Shown here: positions 47,096 through 55,289 of the stretch, piece by piece
Numbering within the stretch: position 1 is the stretch's first letter
Layout of the letters: each line of letters starts with the position of its first letter
Source of the DNA: Aquidulcibacter paucihalophilus
GTDB taxonomy: Bacteria > Pseudomonadota > Alphaproteobacteria > Caulobacterales > Aquidulcibacteraceae
Length of the DNA stretch: 64,000 nucleotides
Assembly: GCF_002105465.1 (NCBI RefSeq)
Contig: NZ_NCSQ01000032.1
Location: 1 to 64,000, forward strand
Direction of reading: 5' to 3'
Position numbers and translations under genes: made by a program
Notes under the pieces: model-generated
The model's input: the letters and a program-made list of their open reading frames with translations, nothing else
The model's database searches: none
What the model was told of the DNA's origin: nothing

Positions 47096-48208
47096 TTAAT
47101 CCTTCTCGACCAAGCGCAGATTGGTCTTGCTATCGAAGAAATGCGCCTTGCTGAGATCAGCTTCCACCTCGACCCATTCCCCCAGTTTAGGCGTGGGGGC
47201 CTCACCATGGCTTTTGGCGATCAAAGTGGTACCCTCAACATCCAGATGGGTTAGAACCTCGTGGCCTAAGGTCTCCACCATCTCAACTCGTCCTTTGAAA
47301 TGGGCTGCCGAGGCAAAACTGCCCTGCCCCTTGATGCGAACATCTTCGGGACGGAAACCGATCAGAACGCTGTCGCCTGTTTGGACCAAAGGCTCCCACC
47401 GATCCGGCATCGCAAAGCCAGGAGAGGCGGCATGCGAAATCGCCCGACCGGCCAGCTGTGTGGTCAAAATTGACATACTGGGCGCGCCGATAAAGCGGGC
47501 AACAAAGACGCTGCTAGGACGGTGATAGAGCTCCAACGGCGTGCCGACCTGCATCAGATTGCTGTCGCCGGCTTCGGCCAAGGGCGCTAGAACGGCGATC
47601 CGGTCGCCCATGGTCATGGCTTCGGTTTGATCGTGCGTGACATAAACCGCGGTGGTGCCTAAGCGCTTCTGCAAGCGCGAAATCTCGGCCCGCATGCCAG
47701 TCCGCAGCTTCGCGTCCAGGTTTGACAATGGCTCGTCAAACAAAAAGACCGCAGGATCGCGGACAATGGCGCGACCCAGCGCCACACGTTGCCGTTGCCC
47801 CCCAGAAAGCGCCTTAGGCTTACGATCCAAATAAGGGTCAAGACCCAAAATGGCCGACGCCTCTTGCACGCGCTTTTCAATCTCGGCTTTCGGCATTTTG
47901 CGTACTTCAAGACCGAAGGCGACATTCTGGCGAACCGTCATATGGGGGTAGAGCGCATAGGACTGAAACACCATGGCAACGTCGCGGTCCTTGGGCTTCA
48001 GATCATTCACAACCCGATCTGCAATCTTCAAAGTGCCCGAAGACACCGATTCAAGGCCCGCAATCATCCGCAGGGCGGTCGACTTGCCACATCCAGATGG
48101 CCCAACCAGAACCATGAACTCGCCATCCTTGATGTCGAGCGATAAGTTCTTGATGACATCAGTTTCGCCATATCGCTTTGCGACGGTTTCAAAAGTGATG
48201 CCTGCCAT
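47096..48208 (-). CDS. malK: Sugar ABC transporter ATPase MalK-like
   Basis: This 370-residue ATPase has Walker A VGPSGCGKSTALRMIAG, signature LSGGQRQRVALGRAIVRDP, Walker B VFLFDEPLSNLDAK and VYVTHDQTEAMTM, then the C-terminal regulatory TOBE/OB region (LIGFRPEDVRI). It powers MalFG. It is the first gene of the leftward run; AGGA lies eight bases before ATG 48208. The 318-base gap to the divergent regulator holds the operator at 48420. Confidence 0.95.
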   Translation of the reverse strand: MAGITFETVAKRYGETDVIKNLSLDIKDGEFMVLVGPSGCGKSTALRMIAGLESVSSGTLKIADRVVNDLKPKDRDVAMVFQSYALYPHMTVRQNVAFGLEVRKMPKAEIEKRVQEASAILGLDPYLDRKPKALSGGQRQRVALGRAIVRDPAVFLFDEPLSNLDAKLRTGMRAEISRLQKRLGTTAVYVTHDQTEAMTMGDRIAVLAPLAEAGDSNLMQVGTPLELYHRPSSVFVARFIGAPSMSILTTQLAGRAISHAASPGFAMPDRWEPLVQTGDSVLIGFRPEDVRIKGQGSFASAAHFKGRVEMVETLGHEVLTHLDVEGTTLIAKSHGEAPTPKLGEWVEVEADLSKAHFFDSKTNLRLVEKD

Positions 48209-48407
48209 GCCGTTTTCCTGCCCCGGTTATTTCGGCAGAGGCTGGAAATGTCAGTCGCGAAGGAGCCACTTATGAAACCGACAGGCCGCTGCCCATCAGA
48301 CACAGGTTGGTCCAAAGCCAAGATAAACACCCGACTTGGTCCATTTCTCTCCCCGACTGCAGTTTCCGCCCTGTGGAGGGTTCGCCTGCCGTTCATTGGT
48401 TTTGGTA

Positions 48408-48436
48408 TTGCACATTTGATGTAGCAAAACTACAAA
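48408..48436 (+). promoter_or_regulatory. Promoter and HexR-like operator between malK and hexR-like gene
   Basis: TGTAGCAAAACTACA (48420-48434) is a perfect five-base dyad around five bases. On the plus strand TTGCAC (48408-48413), 17 bases, then TACAAA (48431-48436) looks like a sigma-70-type promoter for the regulator, so the operator covers the spacer and -10 (repression geometry). The same dyad and the ATTGCACATT flank occur at 20959-20999. It is 92 bases from the regulator start and 211 from malK. Confidence 0.72.
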
Positions 48437-48526
48437 ACCTGCGCAACACGCGTTCAAGGGTGGCATTGGGCGCAGATTATTCGTATAAATCAAGCCAAGA
48501 AACAAAGGGCGGGAGGGAAAAAGACG

Positions 48527-49396
48527 ATGATCATCAGTCAGATCGATTCTCATCTCGCGGACTTACGCCCGTCTGAACAGCGGGTTGCCCGCTTTGTTTT
48601 GGGTCGGCCCACGGTTGTGGTTGAAATGTCGATTGCCGATCTAGCCGAACGCGCCGATGTGTCAGAGCCCACGATTATGCGCTTTTGCAAGGCCATAGGC
48701 TGTATGGGTTTTATGGACTTTAAGCTGAGCCTTGCGCGCGATCTTGAACGCCGCACCTTGTCCATGAGCCGCCAGAACCCGCATGTGAAGGGCCATAGCG
48801 GCCTTGGCCAAGCCTTGTTTGAGCAAGTCTCAAAAACCTTGGGCCAAAAGGGAACCACCTTGGCACTCGATGAGCTAGAAACCCTTTTGGAGATTTGCGC
48901 CGGGAGCGGGCGAATCATTGTGCTGCATTCAGGTGCGGAAACCCTATTCGCAGACACACTGGTCAGTGCCTTGCGGGGCTGTGGCTTAGAAGTCTGCGAT
49001 CAAATCACTGCCGATATCAGCGGACGGCGCGACAGCATCTTGATCATTGCCCTGAAATCGAGCGTTCGCATTCCAAAAGTTGAGCAAACGCTGCAAGATG
49101 TGTGCGCCGCGGGCGGGCGGGTTGCTCTTATCGGGCACACAGACTTGCCAGCCACGCTTGCGCTGGGCGAGTTTGACGTCGGCCTTGCCGACCATATTGC
49201 TTATGCCGCTACGATCGAAGCTTTAAGGCTTGGGATCGAGGCGCGCCTATCCAAGAGCGGACATTTCTCACAAGCAGATTCGGAAATGCTGCAGTCGCAG
49301 CGCGAAAATGCCTATGCCGATGCGCGCCGCAGAGACCGGCAGAGTGCGCTGAAGGCAACCCCGGACGATACGACTTTTTATGAGGATGCGCGCTAA
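48527..49396 (+). CDS. hexR: RpiR/HexR-family transcriptional regulator
   Basis: This 289-residue protein has an N-terminal RpiR helix-turn-helix (LRPSEQRVARFVLGRP, SIADLAERADVSEPTIMRFC) and a C-terminal SIS sugar-phosphate domain (RIIVLHSGAETLFADTL, SILIIALKSS). HexR proteins repress Entner-Doudoroff and related sugar genes and release DNA on binding KDPG. It diverges from the malK-to-pyk run and overlaps glgB by one base (TAATG), so it is the first gene of the rightward operon and likely controls itself and both directions. The effector is inferred from neighbours; a different sugar phosphate is possible. Confidence 0.85.
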   Translation: MIISQIDSHLADLRPSEQRVARFVLGRPTVVVEMSIADLAERADVSEPTIMRFCKAIGCMGFMDFKLSLARDLERRTLSMSRQNPHVKGHSGLGQALFEQVSKTLGQKGTTLALDELETLLEICAGSGRIIVLHSGAETLFADTLVSALRGCGLEVCDQITADISGRRDSILIIALKSSVRIPKVEQTLQDVCAAGGRVALIGHTDLPATLALGEFDVGLADHIAYAATIEALRLGIEARLSKSGHFSQADSEMLQSQRENAYADARRRDRQSALKATPDDTTFYEDAR

Positions 49397-51657
49397 TGGC
49401 CACCAAAACGACCCGGGCAAAACCGGCGAAGGCCGCTTTGAATGGCTCAGCCGAGCTAGGACCCGCCTTAGCAGACCAAAGCGAAATTCTCGCTTTAGTC
49501 GCAGGCACACATACAAACCCATTTGCCTTTCTCGGCCCGCATGGCGATGCAGTAACCCACGACGTCACAATCCGGTGTTTTCTGCCGGCTGCGGAAGGCG
49601 TGACGCTGGTCGCGCCGGATCAAAAGCTCTCAATGGCAATGACAAAGGTGCACCCAGACGGCCTTTTTGTCGCCAAAATCGCCAAACCCAAGCAGCCCTT
49701 AACCTATCATTATCTGGCGAGCTGGGACGGGGAAGAGGTGCGCCTAGAAGACCCCTATCGGTTCGCCGGCATTTTGAACCCAAAGGAAATCCTTCGCTTC
49801 CGCCAAGGCCAGCTTTGGCGGGCTTGGGAATGTTTGGGCTCACGGCCCATCACACTCGACACGGTTGAGGGTTATGCCTTTGCGGTTTGGGCCCCAGCTG
49901 CGCAGCGGATTTCGGTGGTCGGCCCCTTCAATAACTGGGATGGGCGTCGCCACATCATGCGAAAGCTGCACGATGCCGGAATTTGGGAGATTTTCATCCC
50001 CGGCCTGTCGGCGAACGATATTTATAAATATGAGATTATTGGCGCAAACGGGGAGCTCCAACCCCTAAAGTCCGACCCGTTTGGTCAAGCCGCGGAATTG
50101 CGCCCTGCCAATGCCAGCCGCTTGGTGGAGCCGCCCCAGCAAATTCAAAGCGATCAAGCCTGGCTAAAGTCGCGCCATAGCCGACACAGCCTCGATGCGC
50201 CCATTTCAGTCTATGAAGTCCATGCGGGCTCCTTCCGACGCAAGCCCGAAGAGGGTAACCGCCCGCTGACCTATGGTGAGCTTGGCGATTGGCTGATCCC
50301 CTATGTGCGCGACATGGGCTTTACCCATGTGCAATTTATGCCTTTGACAGAATATCCGTTTGATGGCTCTTGGGGCTATCAGCCCGTTGGTCTGTTTGCC
50401 ACCACGAGCCGCTATGGCACGCCTGATGAGTTCCGTGCCTTGGTGGCCCGTCTGCATGAAGCAGAGATTGGCGTCTTATGTGATTTCGTGCCTGCCCACT
50501 TCCCGATTGATGGCCATGGCTTAAACCGGTTTGACGGCACCGCCCTTTATGAACATGCCGACCCGCGGCTTGGCTTCCACCCTGACTGGAAGACCAATAT
50601 TTATGACTTCACCAAGCCCGAGGTCGTCAATTTTCTGGTCTCCTCGGCCTTGTTCTGGCTCGACCGCTTCAAGATTGATGGCCTGCGCGTCGATGCTGTC
50701 AGCTCCATGCTCTATCTCGATTATTCCCGCGCAGATGGGGAATGGATTCCCAATATCTATGGCGGCAACATCAATCTTGAAGCCGTCCAATTCATGCGTC
50801 GCTTGAATGAGATGTGCTATGGCGAAGCCGATGGCATCATGATGGTGGCCGAAGAATCCACCGCGTGGGCGGGCGTTTGTAAGCCTACATATGACGGCGG
50901 GCTGGGCTTTGGGTTCAAATGGAACCTCGGCTGGATGCATGACACGCTACAATATATGAGCCGCGACCCCATCCACCGCGCATGGCACCATGGCGAGATC
51001 ACGTTTGGCTTGGCTTATGCGTGGTCCGAGAACTTCATGCTCGCGCTCAGTCATGATGAAGTCGTCCATGGCAAGGGCTCGATCTTTTCGCGCATGCCCG
51101 GCGATGATTGGCAGCGTTATGCAAACTTGCGCGCCTATTACGCTTTGATGTGGGCCCATCCCGGCAAGAAGTTATTGTTCATGGGGGCAGAATTTGGCCA
51201 AGTCGCCGAATGGAATCATGAAGGCAGCCTTGACTGGCACCTGCTGGATCAACCGAGCCATAAAGGGGTTCAGTCTCTGGTCCGAGATCTGAACAAACTC
51301 TATCGTGCAACCCCTGCCCTACATCAACGCGATTGCGATCCCTCCGGCTTTGAATGGGTTCAGGCCGATGCGGCGGATGTGTCGGTGTTTGCGTTCTTGC
51401 GCTGGAACCACGACCGTTCGGAGAAAGTGCTCGCTTTGATCAATATGACCCCCGTGCCGCGCGTCGAATATCGGGTAGGCGTGCCCCATGGTGGCGCTTG
51501 GAAGGTGATTTTGAACACAGATTCTTCGGCCTATGATGGGTCTAATTTCGAAGGCCCCATTTGGGTGGAGGCAGAGGCCATGCCCTTCAATGGCCAGCCC
51601 GCTTCGATTGTTCTGACCCTGCCACCGCTTGCAGGCCTTTATCTCGTTCCGGCATAG
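49396..51657 (+). CDS. glgB: 1,4-alpha-glucan branching enzyme
   Basis: This 753-residue protein has an N-terminal domain (FAFLGPHGDAVTHDVTIR), a CBM48 (FAVWAPAAQRISVVGPFN), YEVHAGSFRR, and GH13 motifs: nucleophile in GLRVDAVSSMLYLDYSR, acid in MMVAEESTAW and LSHDEVVHGKGS, the GlgB-specific form. The C-terminal beta domain is complete. It creates alpha-1,6 branches in glycogen. Coupled to the regulator by TAATG. Confidence 0.95.
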   Translation: MATKTTRAKPAKAALNGSAELGPALADQSEILALVAGTHTNPFAFLGPHGDAVTHDVTIRCFLPAAEGVTLVAPDQKLSMAMTKVHPDGLFVAKIAKPKQPLTYHYLASWDGEEVRLEDPYRFAGILNPKEILRFRQGQLWRAWECLGSRPITLDTVEGYAFAVWAPAAQRISVVGPFNNWDGRRHIMRKLHDAGIWEIFIPGLSANDIYKYEIIGANGELQPLKSDPFGQAAELRPANASRLVEPPQQIQSDQAWLKSRHSRHSLDAPISVYEVHAGSFRRKPEEGNRPLTYGELGDWLIPYVRDMGFTHVQFMPLTEYPFDGSWGYQPVGLFATTSRYGTPDEFRALVARLHEAEIGVLCDFVPAHFPIDGHGLNRFDGTALYEHADPRLGFHPDWKTNIYDFTKPEVVNFLVSSALFWLDRFKIDGLRVDAVSSMLYLDYSRADGEWIPNIYGGNINLEAVQFMRRLNEMCYGEADGIMMVAEESTAWAGVCKPTYDGGLGFGFKWNLGWMHDTLQYMSRDPIHRAWHHGEITFGLAYAWSENFMLALSHDEVVHGKGSIFSRMPGDDWQRYANLRAYYALMWAHPGKKLLFMGAEFGQVAEWNHEGSLDWHLLDQPSHKGVQSLVRDLNKLYRATPALHQRDCDPSGFEWVQADAADVSVFAFLRWNHDRSEKVLALINMTPVPRVEYRVGVPHGGAWKVILNTDSSAYDGSNFEGPIWVEAEAMPFNGQPASIVLTLPPLAGLYLVPA

Positions 51658-51671
51658 GAAACAGAATCTGA

Positions 51672-53771
51672 ATGCTGCTGCGACTGGAACCAGGCAACCC
51701 AAATCAATTGGGGGCGACGCTCGGTGAGGGTGGCGTCAATTTTGCGTTGTTCAGTGCCCATGGCATCCGGGTTGAGCTCGTTTTGTTTTCCAGCGATGGA
51801 CGTCAAGAGATTGCGCGCGCGGATCTACCAGCCCGCAAAGGCGACATCTGGCATGGCTTCGCCCCCAAGCTGGGGGCTGGCACCATGTATGGCTACCGCG
51901 TCCATGGGCCCTATCGACCAGACCAAGGGCACCTCTTCAACCCACATAAAGTCTTGCTGGACCCCTATGCAAAGGCTGTGGCTGGCACCTTTCAATGGGG
52001 GCCAGAGCATTTTGGCTATTTCTATGAAGGCCATGACCCCGATGGGATGGCCGATCCTCGCGACAATCGCGCGACCTGCCTTAAAGGGGTGGTCGTCGAT
52101 CCCGCCGCACTTGCCCCTTTGCCCCGCCATCCAGGCAAGCCATGGCGCGAAACCCTAATTTATGAGCTGCATACAAAGGGTTTTACCATGCAGCTGCCGG
52201 GTTTGTCTGAGAAAGAGCGTGGCACATTTGCAGGGCTCGGCAGCCAAGCAGCCCTCGATTATCTGTGCGCGCTGGGCATTACGACGATCGAGCTTTTGCC
52301 GATTCACCAATTCATTCATGACAAATTTCTGGTTGATCAGGGCCTGAAGAATTATTGGGGCTATAACACGCTCAATTATTTCGTCCCGCATGGCGACTAT
52401 GCCATGGGGGAGCCCATCGCAGAGATGCGGGCTTTTGTCCAAAATGCCCATGCCCGCAATCTCGATGTCTGGATGGATGTTGTCTATAACCACAGTTGTG
52501 AAGGCAATCGGCATGGGCCGACCCTGTCCTATCGCGGGATCGACAACGCGTCTTACTACCGGCTGAACCCGCAAGACCCAAGTCGGTATGCCGACATTAG
52601 CGGCTGTGGCGCAACGCTGAATGCTGCCCATCCCCACGTGCAAAACCTGATCGTGGACTCCCTGGCCCATTGGACACAATGCTATGGCCTCGACGGCTTC
52701 CGTTTTGACATTGCCCCCTCGCTCGGCATGGATGAAGCAGGCCATTTTAGCCGTGAAGCCCCCTTCTTTGATGCAGTCCGGCGCGACGCACGGCTAAAGG
52801 ATGTTAAACTCATCGCCGAAGCATGGGATGCGGCTGGGGGCTATTATGTCGGTGACTTCCCATCGGACTGGGCCGATTGGAACGGCAAAGCGCGCGATTC
52901 CATCCGGCAGTTCTGGCGCGGCGACAGCGATAAAGCGCGCGACTTTGCCAAGGCCCTAGCCGGCACGCCGGACTTGTTCCGCCATAAGGGCAAACCGGTT
53001 GAGGCCAGCATTAACTTCATCGCTTGTCATGATGGCTTCCCGCTGTTGGACCTCACGCGTTTTTCCCAAAAGCACAACCATGCCAATGGCGAGAATAATC
53101 GCGACGGGGGCGATCATGATTTCTCGGCCAATTATGGGGTTGAGGGCGAAACCGCCAATCGCGAAATTGAAGAGCTGCGCGAGCGGCAAGCCCGCAATAT
53201 GTTGGCCAGTGTCTTTTTAAGCTTTGGCACGCCCATGCTATTAGCCGGCGATGAAATGGGTCGCACGCAAGGGGGCAATAATAATGCCTACGCGCAAGAC
53301 AACGAAATCAGCTGGCTCGATTGGCGTTTGCCAAGCTCCCGACTTGGCGGGCAACGCTTAAGCTTTACCAAACAACTCATCGCTTTGCGCAAAGAGATGT
53401 TTTCTGGCTTCCCAGACGGCCATCCCAATGGCCCGGGCGAGCGCGAGCCGACAATTGCATGGTGGAGCGTGTGGGGCAATCTGATGACCCATAGCGATTG
53501 GATGGATGACAAGACCCAATGTTTTGCGGCCATTTATGAGCCGCGCGGATGGTTGATCCTGTTCAATGCCAGTTTGGCCGATGCAGCTTTCATCTTGCCC
53601 CCCACCGGGACCGGCATCTGGCGCATGGCCCTGACTACCGCAGATCCTATTCGCCCAACCCAAGACCAAGTGGCCGCGGGCGGGCAGACCATTCACCTTC
53701 CCGCGCGAACCCTGATCGTGTTTTCGCGTGACACCTCAAGAACAATAGGAAAGACCGGACATGGCTTTTGA
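51672..53771 (+). CDS. glgX: Glycogen debranching enzyme
   Basis: This 699-residue isoamylase-type enzyme has CBM48 (NFALFSAHGIRVELVLFS), YELHTKGFTMQLPG, nucleophile in GLDGFRFDIAPSLG, acid in LIAEAWDAAGGYYVG, and FIACHDGFPLLDL with the catalytic aspartate. GNRHGPTLSYRGID is typical of GlgX. It removes short branches left by glycogen phosphorylase. Its 3' end overlaps malQ by 11 bases, an unusual length that suggests strict co-translation. Confidence 0.95.
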   Translation: MLLRLEPGNPNQLGATLGEGGVNFALFSAHGIRVELVLFSSDGRQEIARADLPARKGDIWHGFAPKLGAGTMYGYRVHGPYRPDQGHLFNPHKVLLDPYAKAVAGTFQWGPEHFGYFYEGHDPDGMADPRDNRATCLKGVVVDPAALAPLPRHPGKPWRETLIYELHTKGFTMQLPGLSEKERGTFAGLGSQAALDYLCALGITTIELLPIHQFIHDKFLVDQGLKNYWGYNTLNYFVPHGDYAMGEPIAEMRAFVQNAHARNLDVWMDVVYNHSCEGNRHGPTLSYRGIDNASYYRLNPQDPSRYADISGCGATLNAAHPHVQNLIVDSLAHWTQCYGLDGFRFDIAPSLGMDEAGHFSREAPFFDAVRRDARLKDVKLIAEAWDAAGGYYVGDFPSDWADWNGKARDSIRQFWRGDSDKARDFAKALAGTPDLFRHKGKPVEASINFIACHDGFPLLDLTRFSQKHNHANGENNRDGGDHDFSANYGVEGETANREIEELRERQARNMLASVFLSFGTPMLLAGDEMGRTQGGNNNAYAQDNEISWLDWRLPSSRLGGQRLSFTKQLIALRKEMFSGFPDGHPNGPGEREPTIAWWSVWGNLMTHSDWMDDKTQCFAAIYEPRGWLILFNASLADAAFILPPTGTGIWRMALTTADPIRPTQDQVAAGGQTIHLPARTLIVFSRDTSRTIGKTGHGF

Positions 53772-55284
53772 TCGCATCAGTGGCATTTTGCTCCACCCCA
53801 CCAGCTTGCCTGGCCCCTATGGTATTGGGGAAATTGGCGACGAGGCCATGGCCTTCATCGATGCCTTGGCAGAGTCTGGCCAAAAGCTCTGGCAAATCCT
53901 GCCCATTAATGCGACCGGCAACAATGCCAGCCCCTATTCGGCAACCACAACCTTTGCCGCGAATCCGCTCTTGATCGACATCGATGGCTTGATTCAAGCG
54001 AAGCTATTGAGCGCCGACGAGGTAGCCCATCTGAAGGCTCTGCCACAAAAGAAAGTGGATTATGAGGTAACTGTGCCCGCCCGTCTTGGCGTGCTGCGCT
54101 TGGCTGGCAGTCGCCTGGCAGCCCAAAAAGACCATCCCCTGGCAGCTGGCCTTGCTGCCTTTAAGCTGAAACATGGTGCGGCATGGCTGGATGATTATGC
54201 CTTGTTTGAAGCGATTTCGGTTTCCCGCCAGCGCCAAGGCTGGATGCATTGGCCTGACGATCTGCGCCGCAGGGACCCTGCAGCCCTGGCCGAGGCCCGT
54301 CAGGACTTGGCAGACGACATAGCCGCGATCGAGGCCCTTCAATTTCTATTTGATCTGCGGTGGCAGCGCTTGCGTCAGCATGCGGCGTCGAAGGGGATTA
54401 TGATCATTGGCGATATGGCGATCTTTGTCGCCCATGATTCATCCGATGTCTGGGCGCGGCCTGACTTGTTCAAATTAGACGAGAATTTCAATACCCGGGT
54501 TGGGGCGGGTGTTCCCCCGGACTATTTCAGTGCCACGGGTCAGCTGTGGGGCAATCCCATTTATGAATGGGACAAAATGGCTGAAGATGGCTTTTCGTGG
54601 TGGGTGGCCCGCATGCGCCGCTTGCTGGACTTTGCTGATGCGGTGCGGATCGACCATTTCCGTGGCTTTGCTTCTTGTTGGGAAACACCGGCTGGTGAAA
54701 CCACTGCGATCAATGGCCAATGGGTTGACGTACCGGGTGACGCTTTGTTCACCGCAATCATCACGGCCTTGCCCGATCTGAAAGTGATTGCCGAAGATTT
54801 GGGCCATATCACCGAAGACGTCATCGCCTTGCGCGACAAATTCGCCTTCCCCGGCCTTAAAATCCTTGAGTTTGAGTTTGGCGATGGTCCGCCACGCGAC
54901 GAACGCCACCCCTATCACTATCCCGCGTCAACCGTCTGCTATCCCAGCACGCACGACAATAATACCGTGATTGGCTGGTTCAAAAATGACGGTCGCGAAG
55001 CCGCAGAGCGCGCCAATGATGCCCCGCGTGAAGCCGCTGCCGCGTTAGAATTGCTTGGCGGCGACGGCAGTGATTTGCACTGGCGCTTCATCGAATTGGC
55101 CATGCAATCTGGCTCCAATCTCGCCATTATTGCGCTACAAGATGTCTTTGGCCTCGATGGCCATGGCCGGATGAATACACCGGGCACCATTGAAGACAAT
55201 TGGAACTGGCGCTTTCAGGCTGGCGACTTCACCCCTGCAGCCCGGCAAAGGCTGCGTGACCTTGCGAAAGAATACGGACGCTAA
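53761..55284 (+). CDS. malQ: 4-alpha-glucanotransferase (amylomaltase)
   Basis: This 507-residue GH77 enzyme has GILLHPTSLPGPYGIGE and WQILPINATGNNASPY, the nucleophile in AVRIDHFRGFASCW, the acid in VIAEDLGHIT and the stabilising aspartate in YPSTHDNNTVIGW. The length is that of GH77 proteins without the long N-terminal extension of E. coli MalQ. It rearranges maltodextrins and releases glucose for Glk. It lies between glgX (overlap) and the PHK-like gene (five-base gap). Confidence 0.95.
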   Translation: MAFDRISGILLHPTSLPGPYGIGEIGDEAMAFIDALAESGQKLWQILPINATGNNASPYSATTTFAANPLLIDIDGLIQAKLLSADEVAHLKALPQKKVDYEVTVPARLGVLRLAGSRLAAQKDHPLAAGLAAFKLKHGAAWLDDYALFEAISVSRQRQGWMHWPDDLRRRDPAALAEARQDLADDIAAIEALQFLFDLRWQRLRQHAASKGIMIIGDMAIFVAHDSSDVWARPDLFKLDENFNTRVGAGVPPDYFSATGQLWGNPIYEWDKMAEDGFSWWVARMRRLLDFADAVRIDHFRGFASCWETPAGETTAINGQWVDVPGDALFTAIITALPDLKVIAEDLGHITEDVIALRDKFAFPGLKILEFEFGDGPPRDERHPYHYPASTVCYPSTHDNNTVIGWFKNDGREAAERANDAPREAAAALELLGGDGSDLHWRFIELAMQSGSNLAIIALQDVFGLDGHGRMNTPGTIEDNWNWRFQAGDFTPAARQRLRDLAKEYGR

Positions 55285-55289
55285 CCGAC

